DNA from: Brachionus koreanus | Taxonomy: Eukaryota; Rotifera; Eurotatoria; Ploima; Brachionidae | Assembly: GCA_016987375.1 (NCBI GenBank) | Contig: PJRA01000549.1 | Location: 558,807-622,806, forward strand | Reading direction: 5' to 3' | DNA length: 64,000 nt | Shown here: in pieces, positions 60,313 to 64,000 of the stretch | Numbering within the stretch: the stretch's first letter is position 1 | Layout of the letters: every line of letters starts with the position of its first letter | Translations under genes and position numbers: made by a program | Notes under the pieces: generated by a model | The model's database searches: none | The model's input: the letters and a program-made list of their open reading frames with translations, nothing else | What the model was told of the DNA's origin: nothing

Positions 60313-61320
60313 TTAAAATTTTTTGTTAACTAAGATAGATTTTACTATTAGCCGGATTTTTGTTTTTTCATTGAGTCGATTTGAACGTCTTCTTTATCTT
60401 TATCTTTTGTCCAAAACCCTTGGTTTTCTATTGAACACATCAAAATTGGATTCATCACTAAAAATCATCATTCCCCAACGTTGAATTGTCCAATTCAATA
60501 TTTCTTTTGATTCAATCTGATGCGGTCAGTAATGACTTTTTAAGAGCTGTGTAGGTTCCTATCCTTTACTAGTTAATCGCCTTACTGTTTCACTACTAAC
60601 CTTAATATTTTTAATCTCAGAATTAAAATCAGAGGCCAATATCTTATTACTTATTCGAGGATTTTTCCTTATCTGTATAAATAAACTAATTTGGATCCCT
60701 ATAAGTTAGCTTTCTTGGTCTCTGGCCTGGTTGGGTTAGATTCCTTCGGATTCCTAAAGGTATCATTGTTTTTTTTGTGGTTTTCACCCAATTTTCTGTT
60801 ACGCCCTTTAATTTAACTATTTCCCTATACTTTTAGTCTTTCTTTTAAGAGATTAATTATGTGACATCTTACTTCATTGGTAACGCTTTTTTTGCCCATT
60901 TTTTTACAAAGGGTTTTTACACTAATTGTATAATTTTTAATTATAGATTATTGATGTGCGTCTAAACTTTTGTGCAAAAACTTTTGATTGACATTTTTGA
61001 GTTATTTTTTAAATTCTATTTTTCAGCTAAGTTTAAAAACAAATTATCATATATTTTGTTTCAATTTGAAGAGCAGAGTTAGTTTTATTAATTTTATTTA
61101 ATTTTTTTTTAATTTTTAAAACAAATTTTAATTTTTATGTCTTACCAAATAAACATATGAAAAAAACTAGTGCGTCTCAATTTTTGTGCAATGTATTAGT
61201 TCCAGATTTTGTACATAAAATCCTTTCTTTTTGAACATTTGCCGCCAAATCTCGTAATTTTACTTTACATTCTTTAATATTTTATTTTATTTTAAAGTTA
61301 CAATAAAATCAAACTTTTTC
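60313..61320 (-). pseudogene. Small basic protein, copy 2, split by a Tc1-like element
   Basis: The 3' part (RRRSNRLNEK-type codons onward, 60313-60393) and the 5' part (61194 to about 61320) of the 70-aa frame described at 52908 are both present but separated by about 800 bp of transposon. The region equal to the ATG of copy 1 is also changed (TTTTCGATC instead of TTTCCCCAT). The copy therefore cannot make the protein. Confidence 0.7.
60394..61193 (-). mobile_element. Tc1-like transposon, one end truncated
   Basis: The frame starting at 60899 on the minus strand begins MGKKSVTNEVRCHIINLLKE and later, in another frame, gives RWGMMIFSDESNFDVF, the second catalytic Asp motif of Tc1-type DD34E transposases; the third catalytic residue is lost with the truncated end at 60394. 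Frameshifts and stops occur between. The intact end reads, inward, CATTGCACAAAAATTGAGAC and abuts TA. Two direct repeats, TGCGTCTAAACTTTTGTGCA (60957-60976) and TGCGTCTCAATTTTTGTGCA (61171-61190), lie 214 bp apart, an IR/DR-type end. Confidence 0.8.
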
Positions 61321-61641
61321 GATCAATAGATCTCATAGGATGATTTATCAACAGAAATTTTAATTTTCTCCTTCAATTTAGTATTAACAACATTTTAAAG
61401 ATTTTGTATTATATCAAAAATAAGAAAGCAGTCAAATCATCTGCAGATAAATGATAGTATATAGAGCTTTTTTTGTGCTTTGATGTGGCAAGTTAAATGT
61501 TTTGAACTGAAAATGTGGGAGTATTTTTTTTTATTAAAAAAAACCGAGATAAAACGCAAGATAAATTTTTATTAAATTATTTATTACCTGAAACTTAAAT
61601 ATAAAAATTGAAAAAATTTTTGAAAATAAAAATTACGAGAA
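61321..61641. other. Upstream region of the cathepsin gene
   Basis: AT-rich; promoter and 5' UTR of the protease gene. No element recognised. Confidence 0.5.
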
Positions 61642-62749
61642 ATGTTAGGCTTTGAATTTTTTTTTGAATTCTTTCTGTTTTCTTTAATTTATGCCCAAGC
61701 TATCAAAAAACCTGTAAAACCAATAAGTAGCTTTTTGAATGAAGATTGGAAACTATTTAAACAAAGCGTAAAAATTTCAACAGAGGACTCTTCGAAAGAC
61801 TTAGAGTGGCGTCGTCGTTTTGAAGATTCCTATGATTTGATTAGTAGACACAATTTAGAATATGAGCTGAATCCAAAAAAAGTTAAGTATAAGCTTAAAA
61901 TGACCAAATATGCTTTTATGGTTAGTATACATGAAGTAACAGAAATGAAAAATTTGATTTTATTTTAGTTTAATTAAGAGTAATGAAGAATTCATGGCCA
62001 AAAAAACTGGCTTGAGAATGCATCGAAAAAAAAATAGACATAAAAAAGTGCGTAGACCTAAGAGACAAATATTAATCCCAGACCGGCCAAAAAAATATGA
62101 TTCTAGAATTAAATATCCAATAGCTGTTCGTGATCAGGGTGAGTGTGGTGGATGCTACGCATTCTCGGCAGTGTCATCTATTGAATACCAGTTAGCCAAA
62201 AAAAACAAATTAACATTTTTATCTGAGCAAAATTTTATAGATTGTTCTACACCATATGGAAATCTTGGATGTTCTGGAGGCACAATGGACATAGCTTTTG
62301 AATATATGATTTCAAATAAAGGCTTAAATTCTTTGCTTTTTTACCCGTATACTGCCAAGGAAGATATTTGTAGGTACAAGGAAAATTTTGTTGGAGCAAT
62401 TATTAGTGGGTATGATTATATTGACAATGAAGAACAATTGGAAAGTGCTATTTATAAGTATGGTGCAGTCAGCTGTGGAATCGATGCTAGTCAAGAAACA
62501 TTTAGGTTTTACTCTGAAGGAATTTATGATGATCCTAAGTGCAGCAAGGTGTTTATTAATCATGCAATTAATGTGGTAGGATATACCGAAAAAAGTTTTA
62601 TATGTAGAAATAGTTGGGTAATTAATTATTTAAAGTTTTAGTAGATTTATTTCAAAATAAAAATTAAGGGTCCAACTTGGGGAATTAATGGATATTTTGA
62701 ACTACCTAAAGGAAACAATTCATGCGGAGTAAGAATCTTGAAAGAATAA
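61642..62749 (+). CDS. Cathepsin L-like papain-family cysteine protease (3 exons)
   Basis: Exons 61642-61920, 61979-62617 and 62669-62749 give 332 aa. Signal peptide (residues 1-18), then an I29 propeptide of the ERFNIN type (RRRFEDSYDLISRHNLEY) ending in the YAFMSNEEFM block, which is restored only when the acceptor TTAATTAAG at 61978 is used. A basic spacer (HRKKNRHKKVRRPKR) precedes the mature enzyme. The oxyanion Gln and catalytic Cys are in RDQGECGGCYAF, where Tyr replaces the usual Trp after Cys; LSEQNFIDC and GCSGG are cathepsin L-type; the catalytic His is in INHAINVVGY and Asn in RNSWG (split by intron 2). Probably lysosomal or secreted endopeptidase. Its 3' end faces the Hog gene, 275 bp away. 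Confidence 0.93.
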
Positions 62750-63023
62750 TTCTTTAAAAAATTTTTTAAAATAATAATTTTTAGCTTTTGAATTTTTGTG
62801 TTTATCCGATCATTTGAAAATTGAATATTGAATTTTTCATTTATTTTGATGTAATGAAGTTGAATTAATTTAAATTAAAAAAATAAAATAAATAAAAAAC
62901 AAAAGATATTTTGAAGCCCGTTATTTATTATTTGAAAATTACTAAATAAAATGAATTAATTTAAAAAAAAAAATCTCAACTCATTCAAATAGAAATTCAT
63001 TTGAAATTATTAAAAAATTTAAT

Positions 63024-64000
63024 TTAGTGTAATTTGACAACTTTTCCCAAATAGTTGCTGGTAACTGATTGAATTAGACCTGGGAACCAGTGAGTTCCGT
63101 TCATTTGTTTCTCAATTTGTAATGTAGTTGAAATGGATGATGGCAAAGAGTGAACCATTGTGTTTGTCAAAGTATACCACCATCGGACTGGAGACATGAC
63201 AGCATGAGCCAAATCGTGGCTCTCAATTACAGCATAGCTAGAGGTCAAAATTCCGTTAACTAAAAGATTACCAGACATTGTCAAAGGAGCAGCATAACCA
63301 TTGACAGGCTCTACCAAAATTGTCGCAATTTTTTCTTCGATTTTTTTCTCATTTTCAAAGTCGTATGAAATTATGATGTCATCTTTTTGTAAATTTTTGG
63401 CAAATTTGTATTTACCACCTTCAATTGCCATCAAATGAGTTCCAGATACTTTAATACTCTTTTGCGAACTTGTTTTTATATTAAAAAACAAATCTAGAAA
63501 GAAAAAATTTTTAATAAAAAAGTTGGTTATTTGAATAAAAAAAATAAATGTTTACAGTCTTCTTCATTAATATCCATCATCATTACAACATCGGTTTCTG
63601 TTAAACGACCATTTGAATCCAAAGTTTTTATTTTATCTCCAATTTCAAGATCTTTTACTTTTCTAAGTGAACCATCGGCCATCATAGCATCACCTTCGGC
63701 ATCAATACAAGTTCGTTGAACATTAGCTATCAGAAAAAAATTTAAACTAAGTCTTGGCACAAAAAATGCTCACGATTAAAAGGACATTCTTTAGTAGAAG
63801 TTATTCCATTGCAGCAATACTGAGCAATATTTTGTAATTCGGTAAGTGTGCCCTCTCCGAACTTAATATTTTATTTTAAATTCAAAAATTGAATTTTAAA
63901 AAGAAAAATACATAAAATCCAAGACATCCTCTTGTGTAAGTTTTTATGCATTCCATGTATCTGCTGGCCAATGCACAAAATGAATCAGCGTCATCTGAAC
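63024..64000 (-). CDS. Hog/Hint-domain protein, 5' part beyond the window
   Basis: Exons, reading down: from beyond 64000 to 63912, 63861-63774, 63726-63556, 63493-63024; phases agree. The visible N-terminal exons hold a Cys-rich segment (FCALASRYMECIKTYTRGCL, then QYCCNG and KECPFNR) that loosely resembles the N-terminal YxxC...T.R.C.G motif of RGM-like proteins. The Hint domain begins at Cys in RTCIDAEGDAMMADGSLRKV, continues KDLEIGDKI, VSGTHLMA (Hint His) and the Hog-type end YAAPLTMSGNLLVNGI, SSYAVIESHDLAHAVMSPV. In Hedgehog the equivalent domain cleaves itself and can attach a sterol. There is no Hedgehog signalling domain in the visible part. Thr of the Hedgehog T-x-x-H motif appears to be Ser here. 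Probably secreted and autoprocessed. Confidence 0.88.

Larger units (their letters stand above)
58706..61320. repeat. Segmental duplication, unit 2, with an 800-bp insertion
   Basis: Direct repeat of 51301-53113. Identity is near complete from 58706 to 60393; the match is interrupted by a Tc1-like element (about 60394-61193) and resumes with GTTCCAGATTTTGTA for another 120 bp, where divergence is higher than in the first part. Confidence 0.93.

Overview
The window is nuclear DNA of an animal. It is strongly AT-rich, its genes have short introns (mostly 45-100 bp, GT-AG) plus a few introns over 1 kb, and the gene set is metazoan: Groucho/TLE, SMG5, an Aurora kinase, RNA polymerase I subunit A190, SERBP1/HABP4, a Ly6-type protein and a Hog/Hint-domain protein. 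Compactness, AT content, the mix of retroelements and a Hog domain on a non-Hedgehog protein would fit a small lophotrochozoan such as a monogonont rotifer. That assignment is inference; no rRNA or mitochondrial marker is present.

Layout. 1-7.1 kb: three paralogous intronless LRR membrane proteins, with two copies of a 0.4-kb inverted-repeat MITE between them. 7.6-9.6 kb: a decayed RTE-like retrotransposon and a BED/hAT mini-protein. 10-18 kb: a Ly6/LU protein, a complete ten-exon SMG5 gene and a proline-rich EF-hand protein. 18-22.3 kb: a non-LTR remnant and a complete but dead pogo/Tigger element bounded by TA. 22.3-32 kb: Groucho and the 5.9-kb gene-free region upstream of it. 32-35.3 kb: a secreted 2-Cys peroxiredoxin and SERBP1/HABP4. 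36.7-51 kb: a head-to-tail run on the minus strand (RNA polymerase I subunit, sigma GST, HflX-type GTPase GTPBP6, GatA). Only 45 bp separate GTPBP6 from gatA, two genes of mitochondrial translation. 51.3-61.3 kb: an Aurora kinase and a small convergent gene, both present twice in a 1.8-kb segmental duplication. The two copies are separated by retroelement debris, and in the second copy a Tc1-like element splits the small gene. 61.6-64 kb: a cathepsin L-like protease facing the 3' end of a Hog/Hint protein that runs off the window.

Spliced genes were assembled by hand from reading frames and GT-AG junctions. Where exon lengths and phases are given they were checked to add up. No system of a wholly new kind was found. 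The observations most worth checking are the Aurora duplication with its interrupted partner gene, the operon-like GTPBP6-gatA spacing with a splice acceptor just before the gatA ATG, the Hog protein with an RGM-like cysteine motif, the three-gene LRR family without cytoplasmic tails, and several small mobile elements with clear ends.
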